Shown one piece after another: positions 17,959-25,685 of a DNA stretch of 49,522 nucleotides; the first letter of the stretch is position 1; every line of letters begins with the position of its first letter. Both the position numbers and the translations under genes were made by a program. The DNA is from Blastococcus sp. CT_GayMR16. Its GTDB lineage: Bacteria > Actinomycetota > Actinomycetes > Mycobacteriales > Geodermatophilaceae. The DNA is taken from assembly GCF_004570875.1 (NCBI RefSeq), contig NZ_SPQK01000025.1:1-49522 (forward strand), read 5' to 3'. A model generated the notes under the pieces. The model ran no database searches, was not told the DNA's origin, and saw only the letters and a list, made by a program, of their open reading frames with translations.

Positions 17959-18001
17959 ACCACAGCTACCGGAACACGGCAGGCCGGTAGTCCGCCCCGG
18001 A

Positions 18002-18679
18002 TCAGCCGATCTTGTACTGGGAGCAGAGGTTCGTGATCGCCAGCCGCGCGAAGTTCGTGGCCTCGGCGTCCGTGGCGCCCGCGAAGGTCAGAGCGCGGAC
18101 GACGTCGGCGTACTTGCTGCCGTAGCCCAGCTCCTGGCAGACGTCGTCGGCCATCGCCAGCTTCTGCGCGTCATCGATGGGCGGCGCCAGTCCGGACGCG
18201 GCCAGCGCGGTGAGGAAGTTGGTGGTGGGCGAGAGCGGTGCCGTCGATGCGCCGCTGGGGGCGGCCGGGCCACTGGAGCGGCCGCTCGTGCCGGTGCTGC
18301 CCGAGCCCCTACCGGTGCTGCTCGTGCCCGTCCCCGTGCCGGTGCCGGCGGAGCCCGCGGCGGACGATCCGCCGGAGGACGGAGCGGAGGAGGACGCAGC
18401 GGCGTCCGCAGCGGCCGGGTCGCCGGTGCCGGCGTCGGCGGCGGGTGCGGAACCCGTGGCGGGATCGGTCGCGGATCCCGCGGAGCCGCTGCCGGACCCG
18501 GTGGTGGACGTCTCGGAGCCGGCAGCCTCGGTCCCGCCGGCCGGCCGGTTCATCGCGATCCAGGCGCCGACGCTGACGAGCACGGCGACGACGGCGGCCA
18601 CGATCAGGAGCCGCTCGAGGGCTCGGGGCCCGCGCGCGACGGATGCGGCCTTCCGGGCGAGGGTGGTCTTCGCGGACAT
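18002..18679 (-). CDS. Membrane-anchored DUF732-domain protein
   Basis: 225 residues: a short cytoplasmic start, one membrane segment (LLIVAAVVAVLVSVGAWIAM), then a ~100-residue Ser/Gly/Thr/Ala low-complexity linker with TGTGTG runs, and a C-terminal DUF732 domain (NFLTALAASGL, AQKLAMADDVCQELGYG, FARLAITNLCSQY) with its two conserved cysteines likely disulfide-bonded outside the cell. DUF732 is common in mycobacterial secreted proteins and has no known function. The ATG at 18679 is preferred to one at 18730 because it places the membrane anchor normally. Confidence 0.8.
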   Translation of the reverse strand: MSAKTTLARKAASVARGPRALERLLIVAAVVAVLVSVGAWIAMNRPAGGTEAAGSETSTTGSGSGSAGSATDPATGSAPAADAGTGDPAAADAAASSSAPSSGGSSAAGSAGTGTGTGTSSTGRGSGSTGTSGRSSGPAAPSGASTAPLSPTTNFLTALAASGLAPPIDDAQKLAMADDVCQELGYGSKYADVVRALTFAGATDAEATNFARLAITNLCSQYKIG

Positions 18680-18755
18680 CGTTAGCGGCACTCCGATCGG
18701 ACCGGCCGGTCGGCCGGTTCCTCCTCCCATCGGCGCGATGGACCGCCGACTGGAG

Positions 18756-18781
18756 CCGAGGGGTGCCGTCTCACCCCTCGG
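18756..18781 (-). terminator. Hairpin terminator after the flippase-like gene
   Basis: A perfect 10-bp stem (18756-18765 with 18772-18781) and 6-nt loop lie 25 bp past the stop of the minus-strand operon ending at 18806. GC-rich without T tract. Confidence 0.6.
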
Positions 18782-18805
18782 GGGGCACCGACGTGGGCGC
18801 CCGGC

Positions 18806-19903
18806 TCAGACCGTCTCAGGGACCAGTTCGGTGCGGGGCGCGGAGTTGGGTGCGCGGCGCCAGGACTTGTTGCGCTGCCAGATCACGTACGTGATCAGCC
18901 CCAGCGGGATCGGCAGCACGTAGGTCAGCGCCCGGAAGATGAGCACGGCGGCCGCCACCATCGCGCGCGGACCGCCGGCAGCGGACAGGCCGGTGATGAG
19001 GGCCAGCTCGACGACGCCCAGCCCGCCCGGGGTGAACGGGATGGCGGTCAGCAGCCGCGCGAAGGCGAACACCGCCAGCGCCTCGATCCAGGTGACCTGG
19101 TCGCTGTCCACGCCGACGAAGCGGAGGGCCAGCAGAAGGACGAGGAACAGCGAGAGGTGGCTCACGACGGTGGCGAGGGTGATCCAGTGCCAGCGGGCGT
19201 GCAGGAGCAGCGCCGTCCGGTCCCGGAACTTGACCGTCGCCTTGTCCCAGCCCTCGACCGGCGGACGGCCGAAGAGCCGGATGACCGCCGACGCCCAGCG
19301 CCCGGTGACCTGTCCCAGGCGGGCGGCGCTCTCCTTGCTGCGCATGAGGAGCCAGAGCCCGACGACCGCCACGACCAGGCCGGCCACCCCGGCGAGCCCT
19401 GCCGTCACCCGGCCGGCGCTCGGTGGGGAGTCGAAGAGCAGCAGGGCCAGGGCGAGCACCGGCAACCCCAGCTTGGCGAAGTTGTTGAACAGGCCCGACA
19501 CCAGGAGCGAGACGGAGGTGCGCGAGCGGGAGAAACCCCACGAGGAGTTCATCGCGTAGGTGAGTCCCAGGGAGATCGCGGCCCCGCCGAGAACGGTGTT
19601 CGAGACGGCGGTGGTCGTCTCCGTCGCGACGGTGGCCTGCCGGAACGTCATCCCCGGCATGGTGCTGACCACCACGAACTGATAGGTCGCCAGGTTCCAG
19701 ACGGCGGCCAGGATCAGGATGGTCACCTCCGTCATGCTCATGGACTTCACCGACGTCCAGACGTCGGCGATGCTCGTGAACTGCGGCAGGAACCAGAAGA
19801 AGACGGCGCCCAGCAGGACGACCGAGAGCAGCGGGCCGAGCAGTCGGCGCCACAGCGGCCGTTGTCTGCGGTCCGACGGTGCGGCGGCCTCGGTGGCGGT
19901 CAT
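18806..19903 (-). CDS. Lysylphosphatidylglycerol synthase TM-like / UPF0104 membrane protein
   Basis: 365 residues with about eight membrane helices in the LPG_synthase_TM (UPF0104/AglD) arrangement: LLSVVLLGAVFFWFLPQF, ILILAAVWNLATYQFVVVSTMPG, then SNTVLGGAAISLGLTYAM and the hallmark IPFTPGGLGVVELALITGLSAAGG near the end. In MprF the equivalent domain flips lysyl-phosphatidylglycerol; stand-alone members are suspected lipid or glycolipid flippases. It overlaps the upstream lipoprotein gene by 4 bp (ATGA) as last gene of a three-gene operon, so it probably acts on the same membrane substrate as its partners. Confidence 0.85.
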   Translation of the reverse strand: MTATEAAAPSDRRQRPLWRRLLGPLLSVVLLGAVFFWFLPQFTSIADVWTSVKSMSMTEVTILILAAVWNLATYQFVVVSTMPGMTFRQATVATETTTAVSNTVLGGAAISLGLTYAMNSSWGFSRSRTSVSLLVSGLFNNFAKLGLPVLALALLLFDSPPSAGRVTAGLAGVAGLVVAVVGLWLLMRSKESAARLGQVTGRWASAVIRLFGRPPVEGWDKATVKFRDRTALLLHARWHWITLATVVSHLSLFLVLLLALRFVGVDSDQVTWIEALAVFAFARLLTAIPFTPGGLGVVELALITGLSAAGGPRAMVAAAVLIFRALTYVLPIPLGLITYVIWQRNKSWRRAPNSAPRTELVPETV

Positions 19904-20499
19904 GGCGCTCCGTCCCCGGCCGGGTCCAGGGACAGCCGGCCGTCGCTGTCGTCGTCCACCTGCCGGAGCAGGTCCGTACGGCTCACCGCGCCCACCGACT
20001 GGGTGGCCAGGGCCAGCCCCTCCGAGCGGCTCTCCCCGTCGCCGGTCAGCGTGAAGTCGAAGGTGATGCAGCCGCCGTCGAACACGTAGTAGCGCTTGCC
20101 CTCGAAGTGCGGGGTGGTCCGTGTGACGCGTTCGAGGCGCTCCATGTCCTCCCGGTCGCTCGGGATCCTGGTCGCCCCGGACGTGTCGCAGGACTCCTCC
20201 AGCCGGACCTTGATCGCCTCCATGCCGTCGCGATCGGAGTCCAGGGAGAACACCGACAGGTCGCTGCGTGCATCCAGGTGGTGGAAACCCCACCCCAGCG
20301 GGAGGGCACTGCGCAGGCACGGCACCCACTCGGCCGTCGGTACCGACTGGGCCATGAGGATGACGCTGTTGGACGCGGCGTCGTGCTCGGCGTCCGCGCA
20401 GGTCGGCATCTCGGTCGTCGCGGTGGTGTCGCTGGCGCACCCGCTCAGCGCCGCGGCGGCGAGCAGCGCCAGGACCGAGCCGGCGACGGCGGCCCTCAC
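19900..20499 (-). CDS. Lipoprotein of unknown function
   Basis: 199 residues. The signal VRAAVAGSVLALLAAAALSGC ends in a lipobox (LSGC), so the protein should be lipid-anchored outside. The mature part has conserved-looking Cys residues (PTCADAEHD, VPCLRSALP, EESCDTSG, DGGCITFDF) that may form two disulfides, and an alpha/beta pattern with ITFDFTLTGDGES. No family recognised. It is wedged between the PAP2-kinase fusion (GTGA overlap) and the flippase-like gene (ATGA overlap), so it is almost certainly produced with them and may be their extracytoplasmic partner. Confidence 0.8.
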   Translation of the reverse strand: MRAAVAGSVLALLAAAALSGCASDTTATTEMPTCADAEHDAASNSVILMAQSVPTAEWVPCLRSALPLGWGFHHLDARSDLSVFSLDSDRDGMEAIKVRLEESCDTSGATRIPSDREDMERLERVTRTTPHFEGKRYYVFDGGCITFDFTLTGDGESRSEGLALATQSVGAVSRTDLLRQVDDDSDGRLSLDPAGDGAP

Positions 20500-22199
20500 A
20501 GCGGTGACCCGAGGAGGTTGCCGATGATCAACGACAGCGCGATCGCGCCGGCGAACAGGGTGGCCACCGTGAGCACCGCGCGGCGCCAGGTCCAGCGCTG
20601 GATCCGGATCGGCGGGAGTCGGTAGGGCAGCAGCTTCAGGAAGTCGCCGTGCAGGTCCTTGCCCTGCTGGCGCAGCATCCGGCGCAGCTGCGAGGGCATG
20701 GTGAGCCCGCGCGTGGCGGCGAAGGCCTCGGCGATCTCCTCGTCGGAGAACTGCCGCCGGGCGCGGGCGTACACCTGCTCCGCGCTGGACCGCAGCCCCA
20801 GGACCAGCATCATGTTCGCCAGGTCGACCGCCTGCCGCCACGGGCTCGGCCGGACCTCGGCGAAGGCGGTGTCGATGACGAAGAGCGTGCCGTCGCGCAC
20901 CATCAGGTTCGCCGGCTTGATGTCGCGGTGGGCCAGGCCGATCTCCCACATCCGGCGGACCACGGCCAGCCCCTGGTCGATGACGCCCACGTCGATCTCG
21001 GCCTCACCGATCTCGCGGGCGCCGTCGAAGAACTCGGTGACGAGCACGTACTCCCGCTCCGGGGTGATCTCGACGATCCCGAACGGGTGCGCGACCGGCA
21101 GCCCCGCGTCGGACATCACGCGCAGGACGTAGTCCTCGTACTGGACCAGTCGGCGCACGCTGTGGAAGGGCTGCTCGTCCTCCAGCCGGCCGTACAGCAG
21201 CGTGCGGCCCAGCTTGTACCAGCGGTCGGAGCGCACGTGCGTGGCCGCGTAGAGCTTGGCGAAGACGTAGGTGTCGGGGTCGCCCTTGACGGTGACCCGC
21301 AGCGGGGTCGAGCCGCCCGATCCGGCCAGGCCGAACGGCTTGACCTCCTTGACCACCAGGCCCAGCTGGTCCTGCAGTGCCCGGATGATGGCCTCACCCC
21401 GGGAGCCCGTCACGTCGAGGTGCGCCGGTCGCCCCCGGGTGTAGCGCACGGGATAGACGTCGTTCGGGGTCAGCAGCCGGAAGGCCGCGAGCGGGACGGC
21501 GACCCCGAGGATCACCCCGGCCAGGACGTCGGTCGGGTGGTCCTGCGCGAGATAGAGCCGGGACAGGGCGGTGACCACGATCAGTCCGCACACCACCCAC
21601 TTGGCGATGGTCCGCTTCCGGCCGGCCGGGACCAGCGAGTACACCGTGCTCACGAGGAACGCACTCAGGACGGTCATGGGCAGCGACGGCATGGAGAAGC
21701 CGGCCCACGGGCCCAGGATCTCGACCTCGTAGGGCCGCGGCCGCTGCAGCGTGCTGGCCATGCCGGCGCCGATGTTGACCACCACGATGCCGACGCCGAT
21801 CCAGACGAACAGGTGCCGCCAGCGACGGAGGACGACCAGCGCCAGCCAGTTGGCCAGCCAGAGCACGTAGATGCCCGTTCCCGTCGCGAGGACCCCCGCG
21901 ACGTCGGCGACCCGGGTGAGCCACGGGGTGCGGATGTCGGCGAACGCCTGCAGCACGCGGGTGTCGGCCACGTCGAAGTGGGTGACGCTGCCCGTGGCGA
22001 CGACGACGATCCAGATGGCGACGACCAGTCCGCTGGCGGCGAGCCACCACTTGCCCGAGGTGTTGAGGTGCTTCGGCAGTGGGGGCGGCTCGCCCGATGG
22101 CCGCCGGCGTCTGCGGACGCGCTGGATCGCCGGAGGTGCGGGCCGCTCGACCGGGACCGCGCGGACGGGGTCGGGCGGTGCCTGGGGCAGCGACGCCAT
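20496..22199 (-). CDS. PAP2-like membrane domain fused to a kinase-like domain
   Basis: 567 residues. After a Pro/Arg-rich start come about six membrane helices with a PAP2 phosphatase layout: motif 1 QRPRP (152-156), motif 2 degenerate PSLP (171-174, where PSGH is expected), motif 3 SRLYLAQDHPTD (213-224, one residue longer than usual between Arg and His). Residues ~260-510 look like a protein-kinase fold: Lys in YVFAKLYA (315), Glu in QYEDYVL (355), catalytic loop HRDIKPANLM (424-433) and IDTA in place of DFG (443-446). One further membrane helix ends the protein. The phosphatase half may be inactive; kinase residues are intact. First gene of a coupled operon. Confidence 0.85.
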   Translation of the reverse strand: MASLPQAPPDPVRAVPVERPAPPAIQRVRRRRRPSGEPPPLPKHLNTSGKWWLAASGLVVAIWIVVVATGSVTHFDVADTRVLQAFADIRTPWLTRVADVAGVLATGTGIYVLWLANWLALVVLRRWRHLFVWIGVGIVVVNIGAGMASTLQRPRPYEVEILGPWAGFSMPSLPMTVLSAFLVSTVYSLVPAGRKRTIAKWVVCGLIVVTALSRLYLAQDHPTDVLAGVILGVAVPLAAFRLLTPNDVYPVRYTRGRPAHLDVTGSRGEAIIRALQDQLGLVVKEVKPFGLAGSGGSTPLRVTVKGDPDTYVFAKLYAATHVRSDRWYKLGRTLLYGRLEDEQPFHSVRRLVQYEDYVLRVMSDAGLPVAHPFGIVEITPEREYVLVTEFFDGAREIGEAEIDVGVIDQGLAVVRRMWEIGLAHRDIKPANLMVRDGTLFVIDTAFAEVRPSPWRQAVDLANMMLVLGLRSSAEQVYARARRQFSDEEIAEAFAATRGLTMPSQLRRMLRQQGKDLHGDFLKLLPYRLPPIRIQRWTWRRAVLTVATLFAGAIALSLIIGNLLGSPL

Positions 22200-22301
22200 G
22201 CCGGCTGATGCTCCACCCGCCGGGGCGCGCGGTCATCCCCTTTCGTCCCGCTCCGGCGTTACGGTTGCCCCCGCCCGCGCCCCTGCCCGGGAGGAGGCGC
22301 C

Positions 22302-23201
22302 GTGCGACCTCGAGCCGCCGTGTTCGCCGCCGTCCTGATGCTGCTGGTGGGGTCGACGTCCTGCGGTGCCGGGGACCCGGAGCCCGGCGCCCAGGAGACC
22401 TCGCTGAGGTTTGCCTCCTACGACTTCACGGAGAACCAGATCCTCGTCGAGCTCTACGCCGAGGCCGCCCGCCGCGCAGGGATCCCGGTGTCGGTCCAGC
22501 ACGGGGTCGGCACCCGCGAAGTGGTTCTGCCGGCGCTCCAGCAGGGCGTCGTGGACGTGGTCGTCGACTACCTCGGGACGGCGCTGACGTTCTCCCGGCC
22601 CTCGACGCAGGAACTCCCGCGGGTGCCGGAGGAGATGCACGACGTCCTGCAGCAGACCTTGGGGGACCGTGGCGTCGAGGTGCTCGAGTCCGCGCAGGCC
22701 CAGGACCAGAACGGCTTCGCCGTGACGACCGCGTTCGCCGCGGAGAACGGGGTGGGCAAGCTCTCGGAGCTGGCGCCGCTGACCTCCCGGTTGACCTTCG
22801 GCGGCCCGCCGGAGTGCCCCGACCGGCCGTTCTGCCTGCCCGGGCTCCGGGACACCTACGGCCTCGACTTCGGCCAGGTGCGCGCCATGCCGTCACGGCC
22901 CGCGACCGTCGAGGCGCTGGTCGCCGGGGAGATCGACGTCGGGCTGCTCGAGACGACCGACGCGCGGCTCGCCGTCGCGCCGCTGCTGTTGCTGATCGAC
23001 GACCGTGGACTCCAGCCGCCGGAGAACGTCGTCCCCCTGGTCCGCACCGCGTCGACCGACCGCTGGGGCGAGGAGCTGCGGACGGCGCTCGACGAGGTGA
23101 GTGCGCGGCTGACGACCAACGACCTGGTGCAGCTCAACCGGTCCGTCGAGCTCGACGGCCTGACCCCGGAGGCGGCCGCCGCCCGCTGGTGGGCGGGCTA
23201 G
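22302..23201 (+). CDS. ProX/OpuC-type substrate-binding lipoprotein, orphan
   Basis: 299 residues with a lipoprotein signal (AAVFAAVLMLLVGSTSC) and the glycine-betaine/choline-type periplasmic fold: LRFASYDFTENQILVELYAEA, VVDVVVDYLGTALTF, then VEALVAGEIDVGLLETTD and PPENVVPLVR. Family members deliver compatible solutes to an ABC importer. No permease or ATPase gene accompanies it here, so it is either served by a distant transporter or has a sensory role. The GTG start has a strong GGGAGGAGG site. It is divergent from the PAP2-kinase gene. Confidence 0.85.
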   Translation: MRPRAAVFAAVLMLLVGSTSCGAGDPEPGAQETSLRFASYDFTENQILVELYAEAARRAGIPVSVQHGVGTREVVLPALQQGVVDVVVDYLGTALTFSRPSTQELPRVPEEMHDVLQQTLGDRGVEVLESAQAQDQNGFAVTTAFAAENGVGKLSELAPLTSRLTFGGPPECPDRPFCLPGLRDTYGLDFGQVRAMPSRPATVEALVAGEIDVGLLETTDARLAVAPLLLLIDDRGLQPPENVVPLVRTASTDRWGEELRTALDEVSARLTTNDLVQLNRSVELDGLTPEAAAARWWAG

Positions 23202-23203
23202 TA

Positions 23204-23264
23204 GAAGGACCCCGGCCTCCTCACCCCTCGCAAGCTCGGGATGAGCCTCGGGACGGGGCCGGGG
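23204..23264. repeat. Dispersed hairpin repeat, copy A
   Basis: Ungapped match of about 48/59 positions to 35472-35530. The core forms an inner stem (23221-23227 with 23238-23244) and GC-rich flanks. It starts 3 bp after the stop of the ProX-like gene and ends 15 bp before the stop of the convergent acyl-CoA dehydrogenase gene, so it probably terminates both. Confidence 0.7.
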
Positions 23265-23278
23265 GGAGCGGGCCTCTC

Positions 23279-24463
23279 TCAGACGATTGCGCTCTTGCCG
23301 GTCACCGCCCGCCCGACGATCAGCGTGTTCACCTCGCGGGTGCCCTCGTAGGAGTAGATGGCCTCCGCGTCGGCGACGAAGCGACCCACGTTGTTCTCCA
23401 GCAGGATCCCGTTGCCGCCCATGAGCTCCCGGGCCCACCCGACGGTCTCGCGCATCCGCACCGTGCTGAACGCCTTGGCCATGGAGGCGTGCTCGTCGGT
23501 CATCCGGTTCTCGCCCTGCAGCTGTGAGAGCCGCGCACACAGCGCGGCCGAGGCCGTGATGTTGCTCAGCATCCGGACGAGCAGGTCCTGCACGAGCTGG
23601 AACTCCACGATCGGCTTGCCGAACTGGGTGCGGTCCATCGCGTAGCGCAGCGCGTGCTCGTAGGCCCCCCGGGAACAGCCGACGGCGGACCACGCCACCC
23701 CGGCGCGGGTCATCCGCAGGACGTTCGCGGTATCCCGGAAACTGTTCGCCTCCTGCAGGCGGTTCTCCTCCGGCACCCGAACGTCCTCGAGCGTGATGAG
23801 CGCGTTCTGCACGGCGCGCAGCGCGATCTTGTCCTCGAGGTCGACCGCGGTGAACCCGGGGGTGTCCTTCTCGACGACGAAGCCGAGCACGCGCTCGGTC
23901 TCCTCGTCCCGCGCCCAGATCATGATCAGGTCGGCGAAGCTGGCGTTGCCGATCCACTTCTTCTGCCCGTTGAGCACCCAGGTGTCGCCGTCGCGGCGGG
24001 CCGTCGTCCGCAGGCCGCGGGCCACGTCGGAACCGGCGTCGGGCTCGGTCAGCCCGAACGCGCCGATCAGTTCCATCCGCGCCATGGCGGGCAGCCAGCG
24101 TTCCTTCTGCGCGTCGGAGCCGCAGAGGTAGATCGTGCCCATGGCCAGACCGCCGTGCACGCCCATGAACGTGGAGATCGACGGGTCGCCCCGGGACAGC
24201 TCCATGGCGATCATGCCGTCGGTGAGCGGCGAGCGGCCAGGGCAGCCGTAGCCGGAGTACTGGGTGCCGGCGATGCCGAGTTCGGCCAGGCCGGGGATCA
24301 GCTCGAGCGGGGTCTTACCGCGGGTCCAGTAGTCGTTGATGATCGGCTGGACCTTCTCGTCCATGAACGCCCGCACGCGGTGCAGGAGGGCGCGGTCGTC
24401 CTCGTCGAGCAGCGCCTCGAGGTCGTAGAAGTCGGACGTGACGATCTTCGGCTCGGCGCTCAC
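23279..24463 (-). CDS. Acyl-CoA dehydrogenase (glutaryl-CoA dehydrogenase-like)
   Basis: 394 residues, the usual length of the family. FAD and substrate motifs: GAFGLTEPDAGSDVARGLRTTA, WVLNGQKKWIGNASFADLIMIWA, DRTQFGKPIVEFQLVQ, ELMGGNGILLENNVGRF and the catalytic Glu in YSYEGTREVN (about 373). The ELMGGNG and YEGT context is closest to glutaryl-CoA dehydrogenase-type enzymes, which oxidise (and may decarboxylate) glutaryl-CoA. The arginine needed for dicarboxylate binding cannot be verified by eye. Cytoplasmic, FAD-dependent, passing electrons to ETF. GTG start. Confidence 0.88.
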   Translation of the reverse strand: MSAEPKIVTSDFYDLEALLDEDDRALLHRVRAFMDEKVQPIINDYWTRGKTPLELIPGLAELGIAGTQYSGYGCPGRSPLTDGMIAMELSRGDPSISTFMGVHGGLAMGTIYLCGSDAQKERWLPAMARMELIGAFGLTEPDAGSDVARGLRTTARRDGDTWVLNGQKKWIGNASFADLIMIWARDEETERVLGFVVEKDTPGFTAVDLEDKIALRAVQNALITLEDVRVPEENRLQEANSFRDTANVLRMTRAGVAWSAVGCSRGAYEHALRYAMDRTQFGKPIVEFQLVQDLLVRMLSNITASAALCARLSQLQGENRMTDEHASMAKAFSTVRMRETVGWARELMGGNGILLENNVGRFVADAEAIYSYEGTREVNTLIVGRAVTGKSAIV

Positions 24464-24534
24464 GGGGACTGCCTCTCTGCAGCGGGGACCGGGCTGGCAC
24501 CTACCCCCGCGAGCACGGAACCCAACCGGCGTGA

Positions 24535-25165
24535 ATGTCCGGGGTGTCCGCGGGGAACGTGCGGGGCCCGACCGCGACCGCCGGCCGCGCGCAGGAGGAG
24601 GTGCTGACCCGCATCGACCGCCTCGTCTTCAGTCACGCCTTCGCCGAGGAGACGGTGCTCTGGCCGGTCCTGCGCCTGGTTCTGCCCGACGGGGACGCGC
24701 TCACCCTGCGGGTCGAGGAGGAGCACCAGGAGGTCAACGAACAGGTGGCCGCGCTCGAGCGGGACGGGGCGGACGACCCGCAGCGGCAGTCCCGGCTGGC
24801 CCGGCTCGTCGAGGTGCTCCGCGAGGACGTGCGCGACGAGGAGGACGTCCTCTTCCCCCGGCTGCAGGACGCGGTGGATCCGGAGGAGCTGCGCCGGCTG
24901 GGACGGCGATGGCAGATCATGCGCCGGCTCTCGCCGACGCGTCCGCATCCGACGGTCTCGCGCCGTCCGCCGGGGAACGCGCTCTCCGGCCTCCCGCTGA
25001 CGGTGCTCGACCGGAGCAGGGATGCCGTCGATGCAGGTGAGCCGGGTCCCCGATCAGCTGGTGCCGGCGGGCCAGGCGCTGAGCCGGGCGCTGGCCGGCC
25101 TCGCCGGGCTCGTGGAGCGGATCCCGTTGTCGCGGGCGGGCGACGACCCGCCGACCAGCCGCTGA
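24535..25165 (+). pseudogene. Hemerythrin-like HHE protein, frameshifted near its end
   Basis: From ATG 24535 the frame encodes HHE-type helices: VFSHAFAEETVLWPVLR, VEEEHQEVNEQVAALE and LREDVRDEEDVLFPRL, typical of actinobacterial hemerythrin-like proteins that bind a di-iron centre. The N-terminus is short: the first His-bearing helix is missing. At about 25036 the G/C-third-base bias moves to another frame, which runs 25031-25165 and encodes a matching helical end (SRVPDQLVPAGQALSRALAG ... LSRAGDDPPTSR). Removing one G at 25036-25037 would join the two. Without the shift, translation continues to 25317 in a non-coding-looking frame. Sequencing error is possible. Confidence 0.65.
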
Positions 25166-25264
25166 CGGGTGGTCCGACCCTGAGGGCGGCCGGCGCCGGA
25201 ACCAGGGGCCGATCCGGGTGTTCCCCGATGGTCGCGGGGGTGCACCGTTCGCCAGGCTTGGCCC

Positions 25265-25606
25265 ATGACATCAGCACCGTTCCCCACCCCGCCGCCCGCC
25301 GGCCAGCCGTCCGGTGAGCAGCCGACCGTGCGTCCGCAGTTGCGTCGCAGTGGCACCGAGAAGATGTTCGGTGGCATCTGCGGCGGGCTCGCCGAGTACA
25401 GCGGGATCGACCCGCTGTTGTGGCGGGTCGGCTTCGTCGGTCTCACGCTCGCCGGTGGCGCCGGCGTGATCGTGTACCTGCTGCTCTGGGTGCTCATGCC
25501 GTCCGGGCCGCTGCGTCCGGGCGACACCCCGAGTGCCGTCGATCAGCTCGTCGACCGCCTGCACGCCGCCGCATCGGGCAGCCGCGCCGTGCCCCCGCGC
25601 GACTGA
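25265..25606 (+). CDS. PspC domain membrane protein
   Basis: 113 residues: a Pro-rich N-terminus, then the PspC core RRSGTEKMFGGICGGLAEYSGIDPLLWRVGFVGLTLAGGAGVIVYLLLWVLMP (shown here as the 53-residue region 28-80 in outline only), with the GGICGGLA and WR motifs and one long membrane helix, followed by an amphipathic C-terminal helix (AVDQLVDRLHAAA). PspC-type proteins sit in the inner membrane and take part in envelope-stress control. No pspA or other partner is adjacent. It ends just before a strong hairpin shared with the convergent YihY gene. Confidence 0.88.
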   Translation: MTSAPFPTPPPAGQPSGEQPTVRPQLRRSGTEKMFGGICGGLAEYSGIDPLLWRVGFVGLTLAGGAGVIVYLLLWVLMPSGPLRPGDTPSAVDQLVDRLHAAASGSRAVPPRD

Positions 25607-25634
25607 CCGCGGACGCGACTGACCACGGACGCAG

Positions 25635-25666
25635 AGCGCCCCCGGCCCGACGGGACCGGGGGCGCT
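25635..25666. terminator. Bidirectional terminator between pspC-like and yihY-like genes
   Basis: AGCGCCCCCGG (25635-25645) pairs perfectly with CCGGGGGCGCT (25656-25666) over a 10-nt loop whose own CCC/GGG can extend the stem. It lies 28 bp after the PspC stop and 20 bp from the stop of the convergent YihY gene. This is the clearest terminator in the window. Confidence 0.8.
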
Positions 25667-25685
25667 GCGGTGCAGGGGCTGCCGC

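Noticed and set aside
14751-18036. Long plus-strand open frames over the PHA and DUF3494 genes
   Set aside because: Arg/Ala/Gly-rich without motifs; minus-strand genes explain the codon bias.
25166-25317. Extended C-terminus of the hemerythrin-like gene in its first frame
   Set aside because: Third-position bias fails after the frameshift and it overlaps the start of the PspC gene.
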